A stretch of DNA of 64,000 nt from JAJXWB01 sp046349215 (GTDB lineage Bacteria; Pseudomonadota; Alphaproteobacteria; Rhizobiales; Beijerinckiaceae): assembly GCA_046349215.1 (NCBI GenBank), contig JAXMCV010000001.1, positions 1,302,001-1,366,000 of the forward strand, written 5' to 3'. The notes below the pieces were generated by a model. That model was given only the letters and a program-made list of their open reading frames with translations, was not told the DNA's origin and searched no databases. Position numbers and translations under genes: made by a program. Shown piece after piece: positions 32,016-40,789 of the stretch. The stretch's first letter is position 1. Every line of letters begins with the position of its first letter.

Positions 32016-32540
32016 ATGCCCAATCTGCCGCTCATCGAGGACAATGCCGACCCGCGCATCGCCGCGGTCTACGAGACGCTGAAGGCGGGCGGGCACAAGG
32101 GCTTTCCGAACCTCTATCGCCTGATCGGCAATTCGCCCGAAATGCTGAAGGCGTGGACCGGCCTCGCCTGGCCCTTGCGCAACGCCGCGACGACGCCGCG
32201 CGCATTGCGCGAACTGATGATCCTGCGCGGCGCGCAGATGATGGGCGCGGAATACGAATGGGTGCATCATGTGCCGATGGCGCGCGCCGCCGGCGTGTCG
32301 CAGGGCCAGATCGATGCGATCGGCGAATGGCGGCACTCGATCCATTTCGACGAGAAGGAAAAGATCGCGCTGCGGCTGGCCGAGGAAATCACCGAGGGGC
32401 CGGGCGCCTCGGCGGATGCGATGGCCGACGCGCGGCGGCATTTCTCCGATGCGGAGGTGGTGGAACTGGTGCTGACGTCGGCCTTCTACGCCTGCGTCGG
32501 GCGCATGTTGCATTCGCTGGATGTGCCACTGGAGAAGTGA
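32016..32540 (+). CDS. Carboxymuconolactone decarboxylase-like (AhpD-fold) protein
   Basis: 174 residues, all-helical CMD family. RALRELMILRGAQMMGAEYEWVHHVPMARAAGVSQGQIDAI is the family core. The CxxC pair of redox-active AhpD members is missing, so a decarboxylase- or lactonase-like role is more likely than peroxidase support. The last gene of the rightward cluster; a paired palindromic repeat follows its stop. Confidence 0.88.
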   Translation: MPNLPLIEDNADPRIAAVYETLKAGGHKGFPNLYRLIGNSPEMLKAWTGLAWPLRNAATTPRALRELMILRGAQMMGAEYEWVHHVPMARAAGVSQGQIDAIGEWRHSIHFDEKEKIALRLAEEITEGPGASADAMADARRHFSDAEVVELVLTSAFYACVGRMLHSLDVPLEK

Positions 32541-32545
32541 GCGAC

Positions 32546-32673
32546 GCCCCCTCCCCACCCCTCCCCCGCTTCGCGGGAGAGGGAGCAGGCGCGTGATCTC
32601 ACCGTACCTTGCCGGACGCCTTTGCCGTCCCCTCTCCCGCGAGCGAAGCGAGTGGGGGGGAAAGGGAGGGGGC
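32546..32673. repeat. Inverted pair of GC-rich palindromic repeats (REPIN-like), copy 1
   Basis: Two units of about 40-45 bp lie in opposite orientation, at 32546-32584 and 32628-32673, separated by about 44 bases. Each unit starts GCCCCCTCCC and contains an inner hairpin of the form CCCGC-loop-GCGGG followed by AGAGGG. The same arrangement occurs at 55837-55969. The pair lies between convergent genes and may also act as a transcription end. Confidence 0.6.
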
Positions 32674-33783
32674 TCACGGCGCCCTGAAATGCTTCGACAG
32701 CTTCAGGCCCTGCGCCTGGTAGTTCGACTTCAGCCCTGCGCCGTAGAGCGCACGCGGCGTCTGCGCCATGCGCTCGTAAACGAGGCGGCCGACGATCTGC
32801 CCGTCTTCCAGAATGAAGGGCACGTCGTGTGAGCGCACTTCCAGCACCGCGCGCGCGCCTTCGCCGCCCGCCTCGCTCGCGCCGAAGCCCGGATCGAAGA
32901 AGCCTGCATAATGTACGCGGAACTCGCCGACGAGATGGTCGAAGGGCGTCATCTCGGCCGCGTGATCGGGCGGCACGCGCACGGCTTCCTTGGAGGCGAG
33001 AATGTAGAACTCGCCGGGATCGAGCACGAGTTCGCGCCGCCCACGTGAAAAGATCGGCTCCCAGAAATCGTGCGGGTCCTGCGCCGCCACCTTGTCGACG
33101 TCGATGAGCCCGGTGTGTCGCTTGGCGCGCCAGCCGACGAGGCCGCTGGCGTCGAAGCCGGACAGGTCGATCGACACGGCGACGCCGCCGCCGGAAATCG
33201 AAGGCTCGGACGAAGTCACCAGCTTCTCGCGGGCATGAAGGGCGCGATGCTCCTCGTCGTCGAGGCGGGCATGGCCGGTGCGGAAGCGGATCTGCGACAG
33301 GCGCGAGCCGGTGCGCACCAGCGCGGGAAAGGTTCGCGGCGAGACTTCCGCGAACAGCCGGCCGGCATAGCCCGCGGGCACCTGGTCGAACTCGCGCGCG
33401 CCGTCGCAGATGACGCGGGTGAAGACGTCGATGCGGCCGGTCGAGGATTTCGGATTGGTGGAGGCCGCCACCTCGGCCGGCAGCGCCAAGGATTCCAGCA
33501 ACTCGCAGAGATAGACGCAATCGGTCTCCAGCACGGCGCCGGCCGAAAGGTCGATCTCGTGCAGGGAGAGTTCGGCGACGCGGTCGGCGACGGCGCGGCC
33601 GCCCGGCAGGAAGCTCGCGCGCATCCGCCAGGCGCGCTGGCCGAGCCGCAGGTCGAGGCTCGCCGGCTGCACCTGGCCGGGCGCAAAGGCCGGCGCGACG
33701 ATGGCGCCCGACGCGGCCAGAGCCTCGATCTGGCTGTCGGCGAGAATGCCGCGGTTGGCGGCGGCCTTGATTGCGTTCGACAC
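32674..33783 (-). CDS. dcd: dCTP deaminase, long two-domain form
   Basis: About 369 residues. Converts dCTP to dUTP (plus ammonia), supplying dTTP synthesis. The protein is twice the length of E. coli Dcd, the form usual in alphaproteobacteria, with two tandem trimeric dUTPase-like folds. The first has QPASLDLRLGQRAWRMRASFLPG and STNPKSSTGRIDVFTRVICDG. The second has LVLDPGEFYILASKEAVRVPPDHAAEM and VHYAGFFDPGFGASEAGGEGARAVLEVRSHDVPF with the catalytic-type Glu. GTG 33783 is eight bases after AGGGA; the GTG at 33789 would be too close. Confidence 0.9.
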   Translation of the reverse strand: MSNAIKAAANRGILADSQIEALAASGAIVAPAFAPGQVQPASLDLRLGQRAWRMRASFLPGGRAVADRVAELSLHEIDLSAGAVLETDCVYLCELLESLALPAEVAASTNPKSSTGRIDVFTRVICDGAREFDQVPAGYAGRLFAEVSPRTFPALVRTGSRLSQIRFRTGHARLDDEEHRALHAREKLVTSSEPSISGGGVAVSIDLSGFDASGLVGWRAKRHTGLIDVDKVAAQDPHDFWEPIFSRGRRELVLDPGEFYILASKEAVRVPPDHAAEMTPFDHLVGEFRVHYAGFFDPGFGASEAGGEGARAVLEVRSHDVPFILEDGQIVGRLVYERMAQTPRALYGAGLKSNYQAQGLKLSKHFRAP

Positions 33784-33969
33784 CGGCACTTCCCTGCGGG
33801 CCGTCCGCCCGCGCTAACCGGGATTTCATCCCCGAACGCCTCTTATAGTGGGGTATCCGGGCCGCCGGGTTGGCGGCGACGCATTTTCCACAGTCGTTCG
33901 CGCCCGGGGCGGTGGGGCGCAGGCGGCCGCCCCGCGTTGACGCCAAGCCCGCCGTTCTGTAGGGATTGC

Positions 33970-34029
33970 CCGTGGTCATTTGAGCCGGCCGGCTTGCCCG
34001 CCACGTGAAACAAGGGACTAAAAGGCCGG
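33970..34029 (+). promoter_or_regulatory. SAM-II riboswitch
   Basis: The segment matches the alphaproteobacterial SAM-II (metA element) pseudoknot. GTGG (33972-33975) pairs with CCAC (34001-34004). The conserved TCATTTGAGCCGG loop follows the first strand. The 3' part GTGAAACAAGGGACTAAAAGG matches the conserved GTxAxAAxxxxxCTAAAAAGG region. GCCGGCC in the loop can form the pseudoknot with GGCCGG near 34024-34030. SAM-II elements sit upstream of methionine-biosynthesis genes; here metZ starts 68 bases downstream. SAM binding should lower metZ expression. Confidence 0.88.
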
Positions 34030-34097
34030 GATTTCCGTCGAAAACCCGTGCTTTTGTCCCGTGCATGACCGTCCGGACCGGACGGCACGGAGAGATC

Positions 34098-35300
34098 ATG
34101 AGCGCGTCCGACACGTCCAACCGCAAGCTGCGCCCCGCCACCCGGCTCGTCCACGGCGGGACCATGCGCTCGCAATTCGGCGAGACGTCGGAGGCAATGT
34201 TCCTGACCCAGGGCTTTGTCTATGACAGCGCCGAGGCGGCGGAAGCCCGCTTCAAGGGAGAGCAGCCGGGCTTCGTCTATTCGCGCTTCTCCAACCCGAC
34301 CGTCGCCATGTTCGAGGAGCGGATGGCTCTGCTCGAAGGCGCAGAGGCCGCGCGCGCGACCGCCAGCGGCATGGCCGCAGTGACGGCCGCGCTGATGAGC
34401 CTGCTACGCGCCGGCGATCACGTCGTGGCGGGCCGCGCGCTGTTCGGTTCCTGCCTCTACATCGTCGAGGAATGGCTGCCGCGTTTCGGCGTCGAGACGA
34501 CCCTGGTCGACGGCACGGATCTCGACCAGTGGCGCGCGGCGATGCGGCCGAACACCAAGGTCTGCTTCCTCGAGACGCCGACCAATCCGCAGCTCGAAAT
34601 CCTCGATGTCGCGGCGATCGCCGAGATCGCCCACAAGGCCGGCGCGAAAGTGGTGGTCGACAACGTGTTCGCGACGCCGCTGCTGCAGCAGCCGTTCGAT
34701 CTCGGCGCCGACGTGGTCGTCTATTCGACGACCAAGCACATCGACGGCCAGGGGCGGTGCCTGGGCGGTTGCATCCTCGCCTCGCGCGAGATCATCGACA
34801 CGCACATCCACAACATCCTGCGCCAGACAGGCCCATCGCTGTCGCCGTTCAACGCCTGGGTGATGCTGAAGGGGCTGGAGACGCTGCAATTGCGGGTCGC
34901 TCACCAGAACGCCAGCGCGGCGCGGCTCGCCGACGTGCTGGCCGGATTGCCGGGGGTCGGACGCGTCCTCTACCCGTTCCGCGACGACCATCCGCAGGCG
35001 GCGCTGGCGCGTCGCCAGATGAAGGGCGGCGGCACCGTCGTGGCGCTGGAACTCGACGGCGGCAAGGCGGCCGCCTTCCGCTTCGCCAATGCGCTGCAGG
35101 TGGTGAAGATTTCCAACAACCTGGGCGACGCCAAGAGCCTGATCACCCATCCCGCCACAACCACGCACCAGCGCCTGACCCCCGAGGCGCGCGCGAAAAT
35201 GGGCATCGGCGACGGAATGCTGCGCCTGTCGGTCGGGCTGGAGGACATCGACGACCTGATCGAGGACGTGACGGTCGCCGCGAAGGCCGCGCGCGGCTGA
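34098..35300 (+). CDS. metZ: O-succinylhomoserine sulfhydrylase MetZ
   Basis: 400-residue PLP enzyme of the Cys/Met metabolism family that makes homocysteine from O-succinylhomoserine and sulfide. Motifs are ATRLVHGGTMRSQFGETSEAMFLTQGFVYDSAE, YSRFSNPT, ASGMAAV, LETPTNPQLEI and the PLP-binding lysine in VVYSTTKHIDGQGRCLGG. The start at ATG 34098 follows GGAGAG; an upstream extension would run through the riboswitch. Expression is probably turned down by SAM through the SAM-II riboswitch. It uses the sulfide produced downstream of the sulfate importer and siroheme-dependent sulfite reductase. Confidence 0.94.
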   Translation: MSASDTSNRKLRPATRLVHGGTMRSQFGETSEAMFLTQGFVYDSAEAAEARFKGEQPGFVYSRFSNPTVAMFEERMALLEGAEAARATASGMAAVTAALMSLLRAGDHVVAGRALFGSCLYIVEEWLPRFGVETTLVDGTDLDQWRAAMRPNTKVCFLETPTNPQLEILDVAAIAEIAHKAGAKVVVDNVFATPLLQQPFDLGADVVVYSTTKHIDGQGRCLGGCILASREIIDTHIHNILRQTGPSLSPFNAWVMLKGLETLQLRVAHQNASAARLADVLAGLPGVGRVLYPFRDDHPQAALARRQMKGGGTVVALELDGGKAAAFRFANALQVVKISNNLGDAKSLITHPATTTHQRLTPEARAKMGIGDGMLRLSVGLEDIDDLIEDVTVAAKAARG

Positions 35301-35351
35301 ACGCCGCCTGCCGCGTAGAAAATCGTCGCGAAAGCGGTCTATACTGGCGCC

Positions 35352-35744
35352 ATGTACAAGGCGGTGACGCGCGACATCCAGGTGACGGTGCTGCCGGCCT
35401 ATCTGCCGGACCAGTCCGATCCCGCCGAAAACCGCCACGTGTGGTCCTACACGATCGAGATCGCCAATCTCGGCGCCACGACCGTGCAGTTGATGACGCG
35501 TCACTGGATCATCACCGACGCCAACGGCCGACGCGAGGACGTGAAGGGACCCGGCGTCGTCGGCGAACAGCCGATCCTGCGGCCCGGCGAGGTTTTCCGC
35601 TACACGTCGGGCTGCCCGCTGACGACGCCGTCCGGCATCATGGTCGGGACCTACCGCATGGTCGACGAGAACGGACAGGCCTTCGACGTCGACATCCCCG
35701 CCTTCTCGCTGGATTCGCCGTTCAGCCGGAAGGTGCTCAACTGA
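35352..35744 (+). CDS. apaG: ApaG protein
   Basis: 130 residues, fibronectin-III-like ApaG/DUF525 fold. The sequence contains VTVLPAYLPDQSDPAENRHVWSYTIEIANLG, VQLMTRHWIITDANGR, the GxGVVGEQP loop and FRYTSGCPLTTPSGIMVGTYRM, which are the family's hallmarks. The E. coli relative is linked to Co2+ resistance and Mg2+ efflux; biochemical function is not settled. It follows metZ by about 50 bases. Confidence 0.95.
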   Translation: MYKAVTRDIQVTVLPAYLPDQSDPAENRHVWSYTIEIANLGATTVQLMTRHWIITDANGRREDVKGPGVVGEQPILRPGEVFRYTSGCPLTTPSGIMVGTYRMVDENGQAFDVDIPAFSLDSPFSRKVLN

Positions 35745-35754
35745 CGGATTGCGC

Positions 35755-36918
35755 GTGAATACCGCAGCCACGCTCGAGCGCGCGCTCGAAATAGCCGAGA
35801 CGCTGATCGCTTTCGACACGGAGAGCGCGAAGTCCAATCTCGCGCTGATCGACTGGGTGGAGAGCTACCTCCGACAGTACGGCCTGCCCATCGTGCGCGC
35901 GCCCAATGCGAGCGGCGACAAGGCGGCGATCATGGCGACGATCGGCCCGATGCAGGACGGCGGAATCGTCCTGTCGGGACATACCGATTGCGTGCCTGTG
36001 GAAGGACAGAAATGGACCGGCGACCCCTTCCGCCTGCGTCGCGAGGGCGGACGCATCTACGGACGCGGCGCCTGCGACATGAAGGGTTTCGACGCCGTCG
36101 CGCTCGCCATGATCCCGGAATTCATGGCGGCCGATCTGAAAAAGCCGATCCACATCCTGCTCAGCTATGACGAGGAGACGACCTGCGCCGGCTCGCTCGA
36201 CATCGTCAGGCGCTTCGGCGCGGACCTGCCGAAACCTTCCGTCACGCTGGTCGGCGAACCGACGCTGATGCAGGTGGCGGATGCGCACAAGAGCGTCTCG
36301 ACCTATCGCACGCGCGTGCGCGGACACGAATCCCATTCGGCAAAATTGCATCAGGGCGTCAGCGCCGTGCATGTCGGCGCGCGCCTCGCCATGGCGCTGG
36401 AAAAGATCGGCGCGGAAATCGCCGAGGAAAGCGCCTCGTCCGAACGTTTCGATCCGCCCGTCTCGACGGTGCATGTCGGCATCATCGGCGGCGGCACGGC
36501 GCGCAACATCATGGCGCGGGACTGCGAATTGCTGTGGGAGTTTCGCGGCCTGCCGGGCGTGTCGCTGCGCACCGCCTACAACAAGTTCATGCTCGCCTGC
36601 GACGAGATCGCGCAGCGCCGCTTCAAGGGTTTCCCCGATTGCGAGATCGTCACGCAGATCGAGGTGGAAATCCCGGCGCTCGCGCCCGAACCCGGCTCGC
36701 CCGCCGAGACGCTGGCTTTGCGCCTGTCGCGCCAGAACCGCACGGTCGCCGTGCCCTACGCCAGCGAAGCCGGCCAGTTCCAGTTGCACGACTTGCCGAC
36801 CGTGCTCTGCGGTCCCGGCTCCATCGAGCAGGCGCACCAGGCCGACGAATATTGCGAGATCGCGCAGATCGAGGAATGCGTCGCCTTCCTGCGAAGGCTG
36901 GCGGCGGAACTTTCGTAG
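35755..36918 (+). CDS. argE: Acetylornithine deacetylase ArgE
   Basis: About 387 residues, M20 metallopeptidase family. Removes acetate from N-acetylornithine in arginine synthesis. Metal ligands are seen in VLSGHTDCVPV, GRGACDMKGF and SYDEETTCAGS, then GEPTLMQVADAHKSVSTYRTRVRGHESHSA leads into the dimerisation domain; the last ligand is near IEQAHQADEY. GTG 35755 is chosen, with TTG 35749 as alternative; neither has a strong ribosome-binding site. argD and argF lie close by on the other strand. Confidence 0.92.
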   Translation: MNTAATLERALEIAETLIAFDTESAKSNLALIDWVESYLRQYGLPIVRAPNASGDKAAIMATIGPMQDGGIVLSGHTDCVPVEGQKWTGDPFRLRREGGRIYGRGACDMKGFDAVALAMIPEFMAADLKKPIHILLSYDEETTCAGSLDIVRRFGADLPKPSVTLVGEPTLMQVADAHKSVSTYRTRVRGHESHSAKLHQGVSAVHVGARLAMALEKIGAEIAEESASSERFDPPVSTVHVGIIGGGTARNIMARDCELLWEFRGLPGVSLRTAYNKFMLACDEIAQRRFKGFPDCEIVTQIEVEIPALAPEPGSPAETLALRLSRQNRTVAVPYASEAGQFQLHDLPTVLCGPGSIEQAHQADEYCEIAQIEECVAFLRRLAAELS

Positions 36919-36936
36919 CGCGCGTCCCGGCCTGGT

Positions 36937-37425
36937 TCAGGCCGCCGCCCCGCAGCATTTCTTGAATTTCTTTCCGCTCCCGCAGGGACAGGGGTCGTTG
37001 CGGCCGGTTTTCGGCGCCGCGCGAGAAACGCTCACATCGCCGCGCACGAATTTCCATGCGCCATCCTCGTCCCGCCGAAACTGCGAGACCTCGCGATGCG
37101 CGATGGTCTCGCCGGACTGCCGGTAGGTTGCGACGAAAGCAACGACGCCTTCGCGATCGGCCGGACCGCCGGCCTGCGTCGACTGTATCTCGAGACCGAG
37201 CCATGCCGCTTGCGCCGCCCATGCCTGCGCCGAGGCGCGATCGAAGTCGCCGAGCGATTCCGGCGCGAGCGTTCTTGCCAGATAGTCGATATCGCCTCGC
37301 GTATAGGCGCTGTAACGCGAGCGCATGAGCGCTTCGGCGGTCGGCGGACTTTGCGCGCCGCTGAGGAAGGGACCGCAGCAGTGGGCGAGGTCGCGGCCGG
37401 AACCGCATGGGCAAGCCTGCGACAA
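36937..37425 (-). CDS. YchJ-family SEC-C motif protein
   Basis: 162 residues. It starts MSQACPCGSGRDLAHCCGPFL and ends NDPCPCGSGKKFKKCCG, two SEC-C zinc-binding motifs flanking an NTF2-like central domain (MRSRYSAYTRGDIDYLARTL). This is the plan of E. coli YchJ; function unknown. The start is a TTG at 37425, one base after the hslO stop, matching the family's N-terminus, so it is translated with hslO. Confidence 0.9.
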   Translation of the reverse strand: MSQACPCGSGRDLAHCCGPFLSGAQSPPTAEALMRSRYSAYTRGDIDYLARTLAPESLGDFDRASAQAWAAQAAWLGLEIQSTQAGGPADREGVVAFVATYRQSGETIAHREVSQFRRDEDGAWKFVRGDVSVSRAAPKTGRNDPCPCGSGKKFKKCCGAAA

Positions 37426-37426
37426 G

Positions 37427-38404
37427 CTACCCGAATTCCTTCGGGTCGAACTCGCGGCGCGTCGAGCAGAATTCGCAGGTGACGCCGATGCGGCCGTCGT
37501 CGCCGATCATGTCGGTGCGTTCCTGCGACGTGAAACGCTGCAGCATGGCGCGGATCGATTCCGTCGAGCAGCGGCAGCGGTCGTGCACGGACTGCGCGTC
37601 GAATACGCGCACGCCGCGCTCGTGGTAGAGGCGATAGAGCAGCCGTTCGCCCGACAGCGAGGGATCGACGAGTTCGTGATCCTCGACGGTGGCGGCGTGC
37701 GAACGGCCTTCCACCCAGGCTTCGTCTTCCTGGATTTCGTGCTGCAGCGCGCCTTCCGGCGCATCGCCCGGATGCAGGTCGGCCTGCTTGCGGCGTTCCC
37801 AGGATTCGGGAAGGAACTGGACGATGAGTCCGCCAGCGCGCCAGCTTGCGCCCGCGCCGTCCACGAGTTGGCCGACCGCGAGCCGCACCAGCGTCGGGAT
37901 CTGCTCGGAGCGATGGAAATATTCGTGCGCCGCCGCCTCGAGCCCTTCGCCGGCGAGCGCCACCACGCCCTGATAGCGGTTCATGGCGCCGCCCGGATCG
38001 ATGGTGAAGCCGAGGTGGCCGCGCCCGAGCAGCGTCGCCGGATCGGCCTTTCCTTCAGACTCTGCGGCGGCGAGGCGATCCGCATCGAAACGCGCGAAGG
38101 CGCGCAGGCGATCGGGCGAATCGAAGTCGACCACGATCATGTCGACGACGCCATCGCTGCGCGTCTGCAACTGGAAGCGGCCGTCCTGCTTCAGCGCCGA
38201 ACCAAGCAGCACCGTGAGCGTGGCGGCCTCGGCGAGCAGGCGCGCGACGCGCGGGGGATAGGCGTGCCGCTCCAGGATACGGTCGATGGCCGGCCCGAGG
38301 CGCACGAGGCGTCCGCGCAGATCGAGCGCTTCCACCGCGAAGGGCAGGATCGCGTCGTCGAGCGTCTGGTCGGATACGGGCCGGCTCTCGCCGTCGTTCA
38401 TCAT
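37427..38404 (-). CDS. hslO: Redox-regulated chaperone Hsp33
   Basis: About 325 residues. Hsp33 is switched on by oxidation and unfolding and holds unfolded proteins under oxidative stress. The zinc-binding redox switch is complete at the C-terminus: RCRC (CxC) and, about 30 residues later, CEFC (CxxC). The N-terminal core shows ILERHAYPPRVARLLAEAATLTVLLGSALKQDGRFQLQTRSDGVV. The ATG overlaps the argF stop (ATGA), placing hslO in the arg operon, a common arrangement in Hyphomicrobiales. Confidence 0.95.
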   Translation of the reverse strand: MMNDGESRPVSDQTLDDAILPFAVEALDLRGRLVRLGPAIDRILERHAYPPRVARLLAEAATLTVLLGSALKQDGRFQLQTRSDGVVDMIVVDFDSPDRLRAFARFDADRLAAAESEGKADPATLLGRGHLGFTIDPGGAMNRYQGVVALAGEGLEAAAHEYFHRSEQIPTLVRLAVGQLVDGAGASWRAGGLIVQFLPESWERRKQADLHPGDAPEGALQHEIQEDEAWVEGRSHAATVEDHELVDPSLSGERLLYRLYHERGVRVFDAQSVHDRCRCSTESIRAMLQRFTSQERTDMIGDDGRIGVTCEFCSTRREFDPKEFG

Positions 38405-39339
38405 TGCGCGTCCAGGCACCAGGCGAGAACGCCCTTCTGGGCGTGCAGCCGGTTCTCCGCCTCGTCGAACACCACGGATTGCGGACCGTCGATCACGTCG
38501 TCGGTCACTTCCTCGCCGCGATGCGCCGGCAGGCAGTGCATGAAGATAGCGTCCTTGGCCGCAGCCGCCATCAGGCGCTGATTGACCTGATAGGGCGCGA
38601 GCAGGTTGTGGCGGTGGGAATCCTCGGCATCGCCCATCGACACCCAGCAATCCGTGACGACGCAATCGGCGTTGCGCACGGCTTCGAACGGGTCGAGCGT
38701 CTGTTCGATCCGTGCGCCGCCCTCGCGCGCCCAGTCGATGAGCTGCGGCGGCGGCGCGAGTTCGCGCGGGGTGGCGATGTTGATGCGGAAGCCGAAACGT
38801 TGCGCAGCATGGACCCAGCTCGCCAGCACATTGTTGCTGTCGCCGGTCCAGGCGATCGTGCGGCCGGCGATCGGTCCCTTGTGTTCCTCGAAGGTCATGA
38901 CGTCGGCCATCACCTGGCAGGGATGCGTCGCCTTGGTCAGGCCGTTGATGACGGGGATTGTCGCGTGGCGCGCGAGTTCGGCCAGATCCTCGTGGCTGAG
39001 GATGCGGATCATGATGGCGTCGACATAGCGCGACAATACGCGGGCCGTATCGGCGATCGTCTCGCCGCGGCCGAGCTGCATCTCGGCGCCGGTCAGCATG
39101 ATCGTCTCGCCGCCGAGTTCGCGCATGGCGATGTCGAACGACACGCGCGTACGCGTCGAAGGCTTGTCGAAGATCATGGCCAGCGTCTTGCCGGTGAAAG
39201 GCTTGCGCGCGGCCAGCCGGTCCTCGGCGCGGTTCTTCTTCAGTTCGACGGCGCGGTCGAGAATGCGGCGCAGTTCGGCGCTCGAAATCTGGTCGAGATC
39301 GAGGAACGAGCGGCCTTTCTTCTGCTGCGGCTTGCTCAT
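38401..39339 (-). CDS. argF: Ornithine carbamoyltransferase
   Basis: 312 residues. Makes citrulline from ornithine and carbamoyl phosphate. The carbamoyl-phosphate site STRTRVSF, the HPCQVMAD motif, the SMGD region and the ornithine-side HCLPAHRGEEV are all present. Its start overlaps the argD stop by four bases and its stop overlaps hslO by four bases. The operon order is argD-argF-hslO-ychJ. Confidence 0.96.
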   Translation of the reverse strand: MSKPQQKKGRSFLDLDQISSAELRRILDRAVELKKNRAEDRLAARKPFTGKTLAMIFDKPSTRTRVSFDIAMRELGGETIMLTGAEMQLGRGETIADTARVLSRYVDAIMIRILSHEDLAELARHATIPVINGLTKATHPCQVMADVMTFEEHKGPIAGRTIAWTGDSNNVLASWVHAAQRFGFRINIATPRELAPPPQLIDWAREGGARIEQTLDPFEAVRNADCVVTDCWVSMGDAEDSHRHNLLAPYQVNQRLMAAAAKDAIFMHCLPAHRGEEVTDDVIDGPQSVVFDEAENRLHAQKGVLAWCLDAQ

Positions 39340-40535
39340 CCCGCCGCTCCCTGCCTGGCCGCGCGCGCCTCCAGCGCCGCGCAGGCCTTTTCCATGCGGC
39401 GCACGCCCTCGGCCATTTCCTCGTCGGATACGGTGAGCGGCGGCAGCAGACGCGCGACATTCTCCGCCGCGGGGATCATGAGCAGGTGCGCATCGCGCGC
39501 CGCGGCGACGAAATCGGCGACGGGAATCTTCGTCTGCACGCCCATCATCAGGCCTTCGCCGCGCAGGCCCGCGATGATGTCGGGATGGCGGTCGCGCAAT
39601 TCGGCGAGCTTCTGGCGCAGCAGCAGGCCCTTGCGCGCCACCTCGTCGAGGAAGCCCGGCGCGAGCACGATGTCGAGCACGGCGTTGCCGACCGCCATGG
39701 CCAGCGGATTGCCGCCGTAGGTCGTGCCGTGCGTGCCGGCGACCATGCCCTTGGCGGCGTTGGCCGTCGCCAGGCATCCGCCGAGCGGAAAGCCGCCGCC
39801 GATGCCCTTGGCGAAAGCCAGGATATCGGGCGTCACGCCGGTCAGTTCGTAGGCGAAGAACTTGCCGGTGCGGCCGACGCCGGTCTGCACCTCGTCGAAC
39901 ACCAGCAGCATGCCGCGTTCGTCGCAGAGCTGGCGCAGCGCGCGCAGGAAGGCCGGATCGGCGACCTTGATGCCGCCCTCTCCCTGGATCGGCTCGACGA
40001 GGATCGCCGCCGTCTCGGGCGTGATGGCCGCCTTCACCGCCTCGATGTCGCCGAACGGAACCTGGTCGAAGCCCGGCGCCTTCGGTCCGAAGCCCTCGTA
40101 ATATTTCGGATTGCCGCCGGCCGCGACCATGGCGATCGTGCGGCCGTGGAAGGCGCCCTCGAAGGTAATGACGTGGAAGCGCTCGGGATGGCCTTCCGAC
40201 GCATGATACTTGCGCGCCGTCTTCACGGCGAATTCCAGCGCCTCGGCGCCGGAATTGGTGAAGAAGGCCATGTCGGCGAAGCTGGCGTCGACGAGCCGGC
40301 GCGCCAGACGCTCGCCTTCCGGAATCTGGTACAGGTTGGAGGTATGCCAGAGCTTCTTGGCCTGCTCGGTCAGCGCCTCGACGAGATGCGGATGGCAATA
40401 GCCGAGCGAGACGACCGCGATGCCGCCGCCGAAGTCGAGATATCGCTCTCCCTTGGCCGACACGAGCCAGGAGCCTTCGCCCCGCTCGAAAGCGAGGTCG
40501 GCGCGCGCGTAGGTCGGTACAAGGGCGGACGTCAC
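39336..40535 (-). CDS. argD: Acetylornithine aminotransferase ArgD
   Basis: 399 residues, class III PLP aminotransferase. Converts N-acetylglutamate semialdehyde to N-acetylornithine. Features are YLDFGGGIAVVSLGYCHPHLVEAL, NSGAEALEFAVKTARKY, FEGAFHGRTI, LVFDEVQTGVGRTGKFFAYE and the PLP lysine in ILAFAKGIGGGFPLGG. GTG start at 40535 after GGAGGGAG. First gene of the leftward arg operon; its promoter should be in 40536-40780. Confidence 0.95.
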   Translation of the reverse strand: MTSALVPTYARADLAFERGEGSWLVSAKGERYLDFGGGIAVVSLGYCHPHLVEALTEQAKKLWHTSNLYQIPEGERLARRLVDASFADMAFFTNSGAEALEFAVKTARKYHASEGHPERFHVITFEGAFHGRTIAMVAAGGNPKYYEGFGPKAPGFDQVPFGDIEAVKAAITPETAAILVEPIQGEGGIKVADPAFLRALRQLCDERGMLLVFDEVQTGVGRTGKFFAYELTGVTPDILAFAKGIGGGFPLGGCLATANAAKGMVAGTHGTTYGGNPLAMAVGNAVLDIVLAPGFLDEVARKGLLLRQKLAELRDRHPDIIAGLRGEGLMMGVQTKIPVADFVAAARDAHLLMIPAAENVARLLPPLTVSDEEMAEGVRRMEKACAALEARAARQGAAG

Positions 40536-40789
40536 GGTCTATTCTCCCTCCGGTCGCGGCGCCCGCGTCCCCATGACGCGGCCGGCGCGAAGCCATCCTG
40601 CAACTGCGGAGCCACCGGCGCGCGAGGCCGGCGAAGGTCCGAAGCTGTAATGCAAACTGCCGCCTCGAAGGGCGGCAGTAAAAAACCATGATACTTTTCG
40701 GGGGCTTTCCCGTCAAACGCCCCGGACAGAGCCGCGATCGCGGCAATTCCGCCACAAGCTCCTGTTGAAAACGTCGCGATGCGACGCCT
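40536..40789. other. Divergent intergenic region, argD side
   Basis: The argD-gcrA gap is 445 bases in all. This half, next to argD, holds no gene; a minus-strand frame across it is arginine-rich and without family likeness. It must contain the arg promoter, but no arginine-repressor box was recognised by eye. The gcrA-proximal half is described separately. Confidence 0.4.

Noticed and set aside
38405..39460. Minus-strand extension of the hslO frame through argF
   Set aside because: It is out of frame with argF and Arg-rich; Hsp33 begins at the ATG overlapping the argF stop.
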